From Enoplolaimus lenunculus (Eukaryota > Nematoda > Enoplea > Enoplida > Thoracostomopsidae): a stretch of 64,000 bases of DNA. Below, piece after piece: positions 33,959-44,477 of the stretch (positions are counted from its first letter, which is position 1; each line of letters starts with the position of its first letter). Below the pieces are notes generated by a model, which saw only the letters and a list, made by a program, of their open reading frames with translations, did no database searches and was not told the DNA's origin. The stretch covers positions 161,852 through 225,851 of the forward strand of contig JASANG010001367.1 of the NCBI GenBank assembly GCA_030248215.1, written 5' to 3'. The position numbers were made by a program, and so were the translations under genes.

Positions 33959-34545
33959 TATGCATTGGTAACAAAAACATAGGCAGAATGTCTTCGGTAG
34001 AGTGCGCTGGCGCACGCTGAAAACCGCTTAAACCACCGCTGTAGTACTAACCACAGTATTAAGACCATTTCGTTCAAATAACGTCGGAAACTTAAAAGAC
34101 TCCTTGCGGAATAAATTCTCTTATACACCGGTAATATTCCAACATCACTCAAAATACCTCAACAAAGCCGGATTTTTTAATCGTTTTCTGTGGGGTTTTG
34201 CGCGTGCCACCGAATTAGGCATCTTCCGAAATCAACAACACGGCTAAACCGGATCTACATTTAGGATCCTTATAAACGTAATAACCAAACTTCAAAACTC
34301 ATTGATGACCCTATAGGATGTCAAAAAGCTTTTTTAGGTTATTTGTTACCGATCCAGAATCCACATTCTTCAGCTGAGCTGCCGATTTGATAGCTTAGCT
34401 TTTAGTTGTTTACTTATTTTGTCATAAATTACAATTAGTTTAAAGTTGAATGATGTATGGCTCGCAAATATGGTTCAATCAAACGCTTTCCTAACTATTA
34501 AATAGTGGTAGATTTATTTTATAAGCCAAATATTTTTGTTGGTCT

Positions 34546-34908
34546 TGGCCAATGTAACGAACAAGACCATAACAGTAGTATAAGTAAGATTCCTGAGCCT
34601 AAGCCTAACCCTAACCGAGCTTAAGCATAAACCTAAGCCTTAATCTAAGCAAAAAAGTATTCTAAGGCTTAAGCTATTGCACTCCCATCCCATAGAAAAC
34701 CGTTCCACCGCTGATCTTTTGGGATCAAGTAAAGATCAGGGGCGGAAGTAAGCTTAAGCTTAAGCTATTTTTTGCTTGGCTTAGGCTTAGGCTTAGGCGT
34801 AGGCTTAGGAATATGCTCATTCTTCCGCTAAGGTTTTGGCTTAAGCTTAGAAATATCCTTACAGTACTGTTTCGTGCTTGTTCTTTACATTGGCTATCTT
34901 TTGCATGG
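34546..34908. mobile_element. Two family A elements in opposite orientation, abutting
   Basis: A plus-oriented copy from GGCCAATGTAACGAACAAG to about 34735 meets a minus-oriented copy ending TGTTCTTTACATTGGC. The join reads TGGGATCAAGTAAAGATCAGG. Confidence 0.75.
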
Positions 34909-34923
34909 GCCTTGGTTTTTATT

Positions 34924-35177
34924 AACCCTTTCTCACATGTATATTTTCTCCTACTTTTATGCTAGGATTCGAAAACCAGTGACTGGAGTGGGAGGCGTAT
35001 ACCATCACCACTCAGCTATAGGAGCTTGACGCTCGAGCCCGAGGGGGCTCTCACGTCTTGTGGTTATTTAGTACTATGTATACGTGTTGCAATTGTTAAA
35101 CACGGTGCGATATATACTATTTAACGTATATACACTGCGCTGAGTTGCCTACAGGCAACTCAATGTGAGAAGGGGTA
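34924..35177 (-). mobile_element. TIR element carrying a tRNA-like domain (family J), second copy
   Basis: Minus-strand copy of 27989-28257, about 90% alike by eye, with ends AACCCTTTCTCACATG and CAATGTGAGAAGGGG. The tRNA-like part is about 34968-35035. Having two copies defines the element's borders. Confidence 0.8.
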
Positions 35178-35851
35178 TAGATAGGAAACTGAAAACTTTT
35201 CGCTTAAACAAACCTAATTGCAATAAGGTGTGAATACTGTTTTGACCCTGTAATCTAAAGGAATGCATCTGAGTCGTACAAATATGATCAATTTGAATTT
35301 GATTGAAGTCAGAATTCTACAATACACCGTTACTTGCAATTTTTTTGCCTTAACTTATCTTTCCGCATGATAAATGTGTTCCGTCTAGAATATATTAATT
35401 TCAAGCTAGCATTCGAATTTGGCTCTCTTTCATCTGAGTCACTTGCAGTGATAGCTCGGTTTTGACAGCTAAACAAGCCTGACGCTCGCGTTCCGAGACG
35501 TCTTCTCACTGTTGGCCAAATTCAATCAAATCAACCAAGACTGTTTAGTTTGAAACTTTTTTCGATTCATTTCTGAGGTAAAAAAATATACAACTTAATT
35601 GAAAAATATCGCAGCGTTCCTATCCGTTGCTTGAATATATAATAAGAAAACACGCGTCTACAAGGCGAATTTGCGTGACAATTTGTGCAGCTGAAAAGAC
35701 ACCGTATTTGCAGTTAATTTGTCGTATTTATAATACTTAAATGGACAATATTACGACAATTCTACCTAAAAATAACGTTGATTTACTCGATTTCAGAAGC
35801 TGACTCTTGCAGTATAACGTGCTGGACCCGGAATATCTCGTTTCGAGCAGT

Positions 35852-36046
35852 GCCGGCGAAAGCACCCACCCCCCCAAACCATCCAACTTGGGCGGGGGAG
35901 GCTCGATCCTTGGGGTGCTTCATTTGGGCAAACTAAAAATTGTTTCGCTGAGCACAAAGGTATAGAGTTGTAACACATTTTATCGGTGGCTCCCTCGGAC
36001 CGTTTTTGGCGAGGGACACGACTATCTTAACACCGGCGCTGGTCTC
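35852..36046. mobile_element. MITE family K (hAT-like ends)
   Basis: Ends CAGTGCCGGCG and ACCGGCGCTG are inverted; a related element is at 49679-49860. Confidence 0.7.
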
Positions 36047-36272
36047 GAGTAATGTGAGGTCGCAGAAAAGTATCAGTTAAACAGTGTTCCCCCCACAAGA
36101 TTATAATCCCTAGACAATTTACTAAAAGTCATATATTATATCAACTCGAGTGGAAATTTTTTGAATTGGACCGACCGAAAGTTTACAATCGAAGTACACA
36201 AACCAAAAGGTTTTTGTCTAGAAGGACCAACGTTTTAGCAAACAGTAGCAAAAAATTTGTTTGCCAGACTGG

Positions 36273-36700
36273 CCAATGTGTAAAACACGGCTGTTACTGT
36301 AGTATAAGCATATTTCTAAACCTAAAAGTCTACTGCAATGACCCGAATAAGAGAGGGGGCTGATATTTATTTGTTGGCCTCTCAAGAGAGTAACCCTTAT
36401 TGTTCGGTTACACACTGTTATTTATTTTTAACACGTCCTTCGTTACTGGTATATATCCGGTATTGCAACTATCCGTTGACCTAAACGTTTTTTTGCCTTG
36501 TGTCAATAGTTTGAGCGATGATGCAAGGTTATACTTAGGCACGGTCGTAACAGTAGTGTAAGCATATATTAACGCCTACGCCTAACAATGAGCCAATACC
36601 TAAGCCTAAGCAAATATATTAGTGTACCTAAAGCTTAAGCTTACTCCATTGCAGTCCCACAAAAAAACGTTCAACCCGTGTAATCTTTGCATGCCGCAAA
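36273..36700 (+). mobile_element. MITE family A2 interrupted by partial family D
   Basis: Left end GGCCAATGTGTAAAACACGG; the core is interrupted at about 36332-36540 by family D sequence starting CTGCAATGACCCGAATAAG, which lacks its right end. Confidence 0.75.
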
Positions 36701-36965
36701 ATTTAATACGAAAAGTTTCCGGTTGCGCTGTCCATACGAATTCCTTAGCCCTCTTTTTCAGCTACTGACTCTACGCTAAAACTGGGAAACGACACCGGAA
36801 CCTGAAAGCGTTTGGTTGTGTAAAACAAACGAAATTTAAATGAAATTTAAACTAAACTGGATTAAGGGACTTTAATTATGTAGCGTATTTTATACCGATA
36901 ATCTATAACAATGTGCCAGGATTTGTTTTTCTGCCTTCAAAATGTTCAATAAATCTAAATTTATT

Positions 36966-37139
36966 GGCCAATAGTACTTTGGGCCAGGTTTCTGGCGGGT
37001 CCATAAAAGAGTGGGTTTAGATTCTAGATTACATTTTTTTGCTTAGGCAAAGGCTTAGGCATAGGAATACGGTTTTGCAATCGCTTAGGCTTAGGAATAC
37101 GCTTAATCTACTGTTACGCCCCTTAAAGTAATATTGGCC
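36966..37139 (-). mobile_element. MITE family B
   Basis: GGCCAATAGTACTTTGGGCC to CTTAAAGTAATATTGGCC with TTAGGC repeats. Confidence 0.85.
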
Positions 37140-38877
37140 GTACATTGTAAAGTATTACAGATGGGGTCGTTTTGCACAATATTCAACAACAGGCTTAAAC
37201 TGAAAATTAAATTCATTAACTGTTTCAAAACTCAAAAAACACACTGAATTGTGTTTCAAAACATCTTTTTGATGCTTGCAGTAGCACAGCCACTAGCTGA
37301 TCCACAGGTAGTGGCATAGCGTATGCCTGCAGTCAGAATTTTTTTGTAATAAAATGGTAAGCTACATTTTTTGCAATTTTCGCTTCCAAATCGGCACACA
37401 TATATATAGCATACAGCAAAAAATTGCATTCCGTAACTTTTGCCAGCCCGCGACCTCTGTCAGAAATTTTTGGATCTGTCGCTTGACGCAGCAGCAGGAA
37501 AGGGGGGTATTTAGTTCTGCATACAAGCCATAGAAAGGAACACTTTATATAATACGGTAGGGTGTCCCCGCTGTACAAGTTGTTTTGTTCCCATTGCTTG
37601 CGGGGTTAGTTACCGCATTTGGGTTGTAAACCCTCGAATGTGCCATCATATTTGGATCACCTGCTATACTTCTGGTTGTCATAAATCTTAGAGTTGAGTC
37701 TGCCCGTCTTGAATCTTGGCAATTTGCGCACCCTTTCGAGTACCGAAAGTAAACGTAAAATTGTATGAACCCATAATCAAGTTATGCCATAACCGATTCA
37801 CACCTCAAACAGATATAAAAGCATTCGGGTGTAGTTAGGATATCCAAACCCTTCTAAAAACGATGAGATGGGCCCGTTCCAGGGTAGCAGCAGTTGATCC
37901 AGTGGACACACTTGGGGGCCGCAACATGTACGGTGGAGAAAACTCGCAAGCGAAGCGATCGGTAAAATAAATAAACGTGATTGACGCGAGGTATCGTATA
38001 AGTTTTCCAAAAAAAACTTGTCGAATTGATTTAGCCGCGAGCCGCCACCAGGTAAACCACGACCATTCCTAGGGTTGTAAGAGTGGTCGCTTGTTGCACT
38101 GTATGTATAGACTGGCGTTCAATAACGTTCGAAGGCTTGTGAAAAATTTGTTTCTCCACTCAAAACAATATTTCTGATATTTAAGAAAAAATTTCTGACA
38201 TTCGAGAAATATGATTAGCAAGGTGCACTTGAAAAAGATTTCTGTTATAAGAGAAATGTTTTCAAAAAACGTTTTGAAATAAAGTCTGAAAGTAAACGTT
38301 TTCCAGTTGTTTTTAGAAAAATTGTCTTAAATATCAGCAAAGTTTCCAATTTCTTAGAAATACTTTTTTTGTGCGCGTGGCGAAACTCTACTATTGTTTC
38401 CCACGCAGTAAGTACCTTAAACTAAAATTCAATATCTAAACGATTCATTGGTTCATTGTTCGCTCGAAAATCTTGTTCCCATCAGCACTGATCAGCTTCA
38501 CAGTTTCTCACACAAAGACATTCGCTATAAAACTACATAGTCTAATAGTTTTATATAACCAAGAAAGCCTAAATTCTGCGGTGGCTTTTTTGAATCATAT
38601 CCTAAACCTCAAAACTTTCGTCTTCCCATATACCCGGTTTTCAGTTGCTTCGCAAACGCTGCGCTAAATTCCCACGATTTCAAATCGTATATAACAGGCA
38701 TTGAGCCAGCAGTTTTTAGGCAAACTTAATTTGCCAATTTTCTCTGCGCCAACTATGTCAATATTTATTTTAGAGTTAAAATTTATGCGTTGTATGTGTG
38801 GACATATAGCGGAAAAAACCTTTAGCAACTCATTTGAATAATAAAATGTGCACGATTTGGCATATATCACGAACGGC

Positions 38878-39056
38878 GTGCAGGCCTGTTGCCAGCTCAC
38901 CTTGCTGGGGGGGGGGGGGGCTAGAAAATTTTCAGGAGGGGCGTTCAAGGGTTTTTAATGACTTGCAAACAAAGTTGAAAATTTTCTAGGGGCCAACGTT
39001 TTTCCAGGGAGGGGCTGAGCCACCACCTACCTCCCCCCCCTTGGCTACGAGCCCGA
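38878..39056. mobile_element. MITE family C
   Basis: AGGCCTGTTGCCAGCTCACC at the left, a long G-run, and CCTTGGCTACGAGCCCG at the right. Confidence 0.75.
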
Positions 39057-39090
39057 CAGCGTGGCTGGATGGGGTTTTGTCATTTCCAGA

Positions 39091-39291
39091 GCCAATGTAA
39101 ATAACAAGGGCGGAACAGTATTATAACCAGATTCCTAAGCCTAAGCCTAAGCCTAAGCGTAAGCGTATGAATGAGCATATTCCTAAGCCTAAGCCTAAGC
39201 CTAAGCCGAACCAAAAAATTAGTCTAAACTTTAAGCTTACTCTATTGCAGTCCCACAGAAAAACGTTGCGCCCCTGATCTTAACATGGGCG
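39091..39291 (+). mobile_element. MITE family A
   Basis: GCCAATGTAAATAACAAGGG to CCTGATCTTAACATGGGC with two GCCTAA runs. Confidence 0.85.
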
Positions 39292-39411
39292 TCCCTTTCT
39301 GGTACGAATTATTAGGTTTCTACGTATACACAGATGCGTCTGTGTAAAAAGCGTTTGCGTTGAATTTGACGCGAGTTGTTTTCGTTACTGCTAGCTGCGG
39401 TACGGTAAAAT

Positions 39412-39629
39412 TGGCCAATATTACTATAAAGGGCGTAACAGTAGATTAAGCGTATTCCTAAGCCGAAGCCTAGGCTTAAGCGTGTTGCAAAAATGTGTTC
39501 CTAAGCCTAAGTCTAAGCCTAAGCCTAAGCCTAAGCCTAAGCCAAAGCAAAAAAATGTAATCTAGAATCTAAATCTACTCTTTTGTAGACCCGCCTGAAA
39601 CATGGACACCCCTTAAGGTAACATGGCCC
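39412..39629 (+). mobile_element. MITE family B
   Basis: GGCCAATATTACTATAAAGG to AAGGTAACATGGCCC with a long GCCTAA run. Confidence 0.85.
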
Positions 39630-41042
39630 GTAAAATTAATAGCGAGACAAGACAGATGCCGAGTGATATTTTCCGGAAGGTAGAGAGATATTTACAAAAA
39701 TAATCTGGCCAATGGACCAAATTTCCTACTTAATTGGTCTGATTTTGATTTAATTTGAAATTTTATATTTTCGGGCTTTTCAATCGTCAGGGATCAGTCG
39801 AACGGCGAAGTTTTGAAACTCTGTCGTTGACGCCATGAAGTTTTATCCTATAAAACAAAGCCTACGGTTCATTTGTCTAATAACACCGATAATTTAAATT
39901 ACGTTCTGCGCAACAATTAATGTTGAGTAGAATGGTGTGCGAAACTCAAATATGCAAAAATTTTCAAAATTGAACCAAGGTCGAAGAAATGTTTTATACT
40001 CTGGCAAAATAAGACATCAGAAGAAACGCCACGAAACCAGCACAGTGTACGTTTAGTAAAACTGACACAACTATCGCTATATATTTGAATGTATCAATGC
40101 TTAAAGCCCGTTCAGAAAATCTAATTTTCTTGCGATGCCAAACTTTATAAAATCATACATTTTGATTGGTTACTACAGCTTTCTTGCAGGCACGCAAAAT
40201 GTCGCGTGGCAAGCTGAAATTATCAAATTTTATTCAATTATACTGCGCTCGATAAACGGGCAAAGCTAAATTGTCTGTGACTTGGGTTTGGGTGAAACTA
40301 AACATTTGAAATTTATTAGGTTCCTTTTGTGAATGTGTATGAGGTTTTTACCTTGCGAATATTAGGCTAAATATTACCTAAATTTTAACACCGGAACGTA
40401 TTTGTTCCTGTTCTCGTACGCTGGTGTTTTCTCAGCTTGATAGAAGGCAAAAGTTTCCTGTCCACAGTACTGTTATTTTTCTATTCCTAAGCTTGGGCTT
40501 AGGGGCTTATGTCGAGGCTCAGGCTCAGGGCGAGGCTGAGGCTATATCTGAGCCTAAACCTGGACCTCATCGTAAGCCTTAGGCCGATTAATTAATAATT
40601 CAATCGTAAAGCGAAAATTTCTGCAGGGATTCAAGTAGTGGATAAGCGGACTTTGTTAACGATGACAATGCAGCTTAAGGCTTAGGCTTAAGCTTAGGAA
40701 TATGCTCATTCTTACGCTTACGCTTAAACTTAGGCAGAGGTTTAGGCTTAGGAATATGCTTATAATACTGTTCCGCCCTAGTTCTTTCGATTAAAGTGTA
40801 ATGTTCCCTCGTAATATTTTGAGTTTCACATTTTCAGAAAACCTGGTTCGACCCATCACAAGCTTTTCTGACAGACAGACAAATCGAATTAAAGCGAAAA
40901 ACACCCATAACATAATTTTTTTTATGATTTTAAACCGAAATATTTTTTAAAATTAATTATAAATCTACAGGGGATTTTAACTAGTTTCTACTACTGGTGA
41001 TCCACACTAAAACTACTATAAATTTTATCAAGTTTTCGTCAC

Positions 41043-41217
41043 CAGGGGCAGAACGTTTTTTCTGTGGGACTACAATAGAATAAGCTTTAGCTACAGACTA
41101 TTTTTTTGCTTAGGTTTAGGCGTAAACTTAAAAATAAGCTCATTCTTACGCTTAGGCTTATGCTTATCAATATGGATATACTGCTGATTACGGGGCCTTG
41201 TTCTATACATTGGCCAA
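41043..41217 (-). mobile_element. MITE family A
   Basis: GGGGCAGAACGTTTTTTCTG to CTTGTTCTATACATTGGCC. Partial relatives lie at about 40675-40787, 41575-41770 and 42690-42815. Confidence 0.75.
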
Positions 41218-41788
41218 GTTTTCAGGAGAAAGCCCGTTTTTAACTGAGGACTTTAGGCCACATTATGCGCGGGCACATTATTCTTTTAATGGTGAGCGTT
41301 TGTACGTTGCGTTTAGATTTTTTGGGTTATTTTTATCAAGTTTGTTTGAGTAAAGTTCCGGCTAAACCAGTCGAAAAAAGAACCAGCGGCGTTTGAAACC
41401 AAAGTGCAACTATTAGCGACAGATTAAGCGGCTAAGCGGAACTTAGATCATCGCTGTTGGTACTTGCAATGGTCAAAATTACCGGATCCGCTACCGGGAG
41501 TACAAACAGTTAGGAGGTAAAATCAAATCGCAAACTTCAAGGATTAGTATAACATATTTAATTAGTTGCATCAGCGGTCTCCATAGATTAAGCCTAAGCC
41601 CTAAGCCTATTAGTAGCATGGGCGCAAGCCTAAGCCTATAAGCCTAAGTAGGATAAGCCTATGCCTAATTCTAAGCCTATGACCAAGCAAAAAAGAGTCT
41701 AAAGCTTTAGCTTGGTCTATAGCAGTTACGCAGAAACACGGTCCACCGCTGATCTCTACATGGATCGAGTTGAGAATAGGTGTGCAGC

Positions 41789-42181
41789 AGGGTGCAACCG
41801 GACGTGAGAAATTCCCGAGCCAGAGGCGGAGCCGGAGGTCAACGAAAGTTGCCGGAGCCGGAACCGGAGCCGGATGTTAGCAGAAATTAGGTAGTAAAAC
41901 TGATGATGGTTAATTAGTTAATTTCAGCCAATACTGTAATATGTTGTGAAGTTGTTTGGTTTTACGCTAATTTACAAAGAAATTTCGGAACTTCTTTCCT
42001 CAAATTGTGACAAACGTAAAACGAAACGCGCTAAACAGATAAATTTTGCAAAATTATGCAAAATTTTAATACCAAAATTGCCGGAACCTCCGGCAAAAAT
42101 TCTACCTGCCTCGGAGCCGGAGCCGGAGGCCAAGTTTCTGCCGGAGCCAGAGCCGGAGACAGACCTCTGGCTGCACCCTGG
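41789..42181. mobile_element. MITE family N (CCGGAG-rich)
   Basis: CAGGGTGCAACCGGACG at the left and TCTGGCTGCACCCTG at the right are inverted. GCCGGA hexamers repeat near both ends. Confidence 0.75.
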
Positions 42182-42424
42182 TACGCAGTCTACTTAGAAG
42201 ATTACCGCTTTGTAGCGACGAAACGAACGAAACAAACACTCAAAACTACCGTGTTTTGTTCCACTCCATTAGCTGCCGACAAAGAACATTTATTAATAAT
42301 TTGTGACAATTTTGAAAAAATAGTATTTTAATTTCTTTTAAGCCATAAAAACCATCATCAAAGTGTTAGCGTCCGTTTGTTTGAAACTGATATCCTGATT
42401 AGTTGTATATTTGTTACCTTTCGC

Positions 42425-42605
42425 ACAGTGGCGGATCCAGGATCTCAAAATGGGGGGGGCCAAAATTTCACAGGTAATAAACTTATTTTTGACCCATACT
42501 GTAGTGACCGAAATAAAAGGGGGTCCCCATTTTGAGTCCCGATATAATTTTTGTTGAGATGCTGTTGGGGGGGGGGCGGCCGGGGTGGCCCCCCGTGGAT
42601 CCGCC
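42425..42605. mobile_element. MITE family E (hAT-like) with a family D fragment inside
   Basis: CAGTGGCGGATCCAGG and CGTGGATCCGCCATTG are inverted. TACTGTAGTGACCGAAATAA at about 42499 is the left tip of a family D element. Confidence 0.75.
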
Positions 42606-42789
42606 ATTGCTTTCGCAGCAGTATTTTCATACTAAACATAGTCTTATCCACCATATTTCATTGCACTCGGGTAGGCTCCAATTTAAAAATTAGGGGCAAA
42701 ACGTTATTCCGTGGGACATGAATAGAGTAAGCATAAGACAATTTTTATCACAGATTTAGGCATAGGCTTAGTTATCAGCTAATTCTTGC

Positions 42790-43025
42790 GCTTAGGCTTA
42801 GGCTTAGGCTTCAGGGTATAATCAAAAACTTCTGGGGAGGTTTAACAACTTCAGCCCCGCTTATGAACAGGAACTTTTGTGTAGTTATAGATCTTTCTAA
42901 GGTTCATTCTTACTCTTAGGCTTAGGCTTAGGCTTCAGGGTATAATCAAAAATTTCTGGGGAGGGTTAACATCTTTAGTCCCGCTTATGAACAGTAACTC
43001 CTGTGTAGTTATAGTTCTTTGTAAG
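42790..43025. repeat. 118-bp tandem duplication
   Basis: Two copies (from 42790 and 42908) of TTAGGC repeats followed by TTCAGGGTATAATCAAAAA and GTGTAGTTATAG. Confidence 0.8.
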
Positions 43026-43353
43026 TTTAGCAGGGTCTGAACTAAATAAAACATTTTAAATGGTTTCACTGGTGCTGCATCTAATAAACAATTCCAGTCC
43101 TAGCGTGGGTAAATACACCTTCTGGTTCACCTGTTCAGAACCAACTGAATAAGATATGACGGTGGGTTATCAATTATTCATCCCCAGAATTAATAGCATA
43201 TATTTAATGGTCGACAATGATCGTAGCTTAAGTTGAAGCTGTCTTTATTGTTGTTTGCGATCTATTTTAAGGGAATGGTTTGGCCTATGGTAAAGGACTG
43301 GCCCACTGGGGGACAGCGAGACGGGCGGAATTACGTTGATGGGATGGTTTAGG

Positions 43354-43905
43354 ATTAAGATTACTATTAGGTTTATGTTTAGACTTAGACCTAGGCTTAG
43401 GTTTATGTTTAGGCTTAGACGTAGGCTTAGGTTTATGTTTAGGCTTAGACCTAGGCTTAGGTTTATGTTTAGGCTTAGACCTAGGCTTAGGTTTATGTTT
43501 AGGCTTAGACGTAGGCTTAGGTTTATGTTTAGGCTTAGACCTAGGCTTAGGTTTATGTTTAGGCTTAGACCTAGGCTTAGGTTTATGTTTAGGCTTAGAC
43601 CTAGGCTTAGGTTTATGTTTAGGCTTAGACCTAGGCTTAGGTTTATGTTTAGGCTTAGACCTAGGCTTAGGTTTATGTTTAGGCTTAGACCTAGGCTTAG
43701 GTTTATGTTTAGGCTTAGACCTAGGCTTAGGTTTATGTTTAGGCTTAGACCTAGGCTTAGGTTTGTGTTTAAGCTTAGACCTAGGCTTAGGTTTATGTTT
43801 AGGCTTAGACCTAGGCTTAGGTTTGTGTTTAGGCCTAGACCTAGGCTTAGGTTTATGTTTAGGCTTAGACGTAGGCTTAGGTTTATTTTAGGCTTAGGAT
43901 CAATT
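43354..43905. repeat. 30-bp minisatellite derived from the telomere-like unit
   Basis: About 18 near-identical units of GTTTATGTTTAGG plus CTTAGACCTAGGCTTAG. It leaves an open frame repeating MFRLRPRLRF, which I judge a by-product, not a gene. Confidence 0.95.
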
Positions 43906-44257
43906 GGCAGGTCGTATAATTAATATGGATGGCAGTATTTCTATTGTTAAGGTATATTTTTCGTGTTAACTGGACTCGCGTTGACGATGGCTAGGCGTGC
44001 TATTGTCAATTAAAAATGCCAAAACTGGAGCGGGGAGATAATGCACCCCTTTAAAAGTTGGGTTGCTGGCTTTTTCTGGCGATACCAAGTATTTGGTTTG
44101 GAAACCAATGTGATCATATCCACAGACGATTTTATTTTGTCCAATCAAAATTACACAGTCCTAGCGAGATTTTTAATAAGCTTTCAGTGGTATTTTTGTA
44201 GGCTTGTGAGACATGCTTGACCGTTATGTGCATATGCAAAGTAGTTGGAAAGGTGAG

Positions 44258-44331
44258 GGACTACGTGGCGTGCAGTGGTAAAGCGTTTGCCTCGGACTCC
44301 GTATGTCGCTAGTTCGAAATCACTCGTAGAC
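44258..44331 (+). mobile_element. tRNA-like sequence, probably SINE-derived
   Basis: CTACGTGGCGTGCAGTGG resembles an A box and TAGTTCGAAATC a B box, and CTACG/CGTAG could pair as part of an acceptor stem. The T arm is imperfect, so a working tRNA is unlikely. Confidence 0.45.
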
Positions 44332-44477
44332 CGCTTTTCTAGTTGCTTAGTTAAAAAGGTCTGAAGTCACGGTTCCTACTTAGATTGATAATTTATAGGT
44401 TGTCAATATTCGTTTAAAAATAAATTGCTATTTGTAACCTTTATTATCATATCGAATTAATTTATAGCTAAAATATA

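Larger units (their letters stand above)
32885..44477. other. Intergenic between the two receptor genes (11.6 kb)
   Basis: Mostly MITEs and tandem repeats listed separately. Stretches without recognised content: about 35180-35850, 37500-38870 and 39630-40670. No coding exon was supported. Sequence near 38140-38360 rich in TTTCTGA and AAGAAA words resembles 54580-54780. Confidence 0.55.

Noticed and set aside
43336-43923. Long open frame of repeated MFRLRPRLRF
   Set aside because: It is a frame through a 30-bp minisatellite built from telomere-like units, with no splice or family support.
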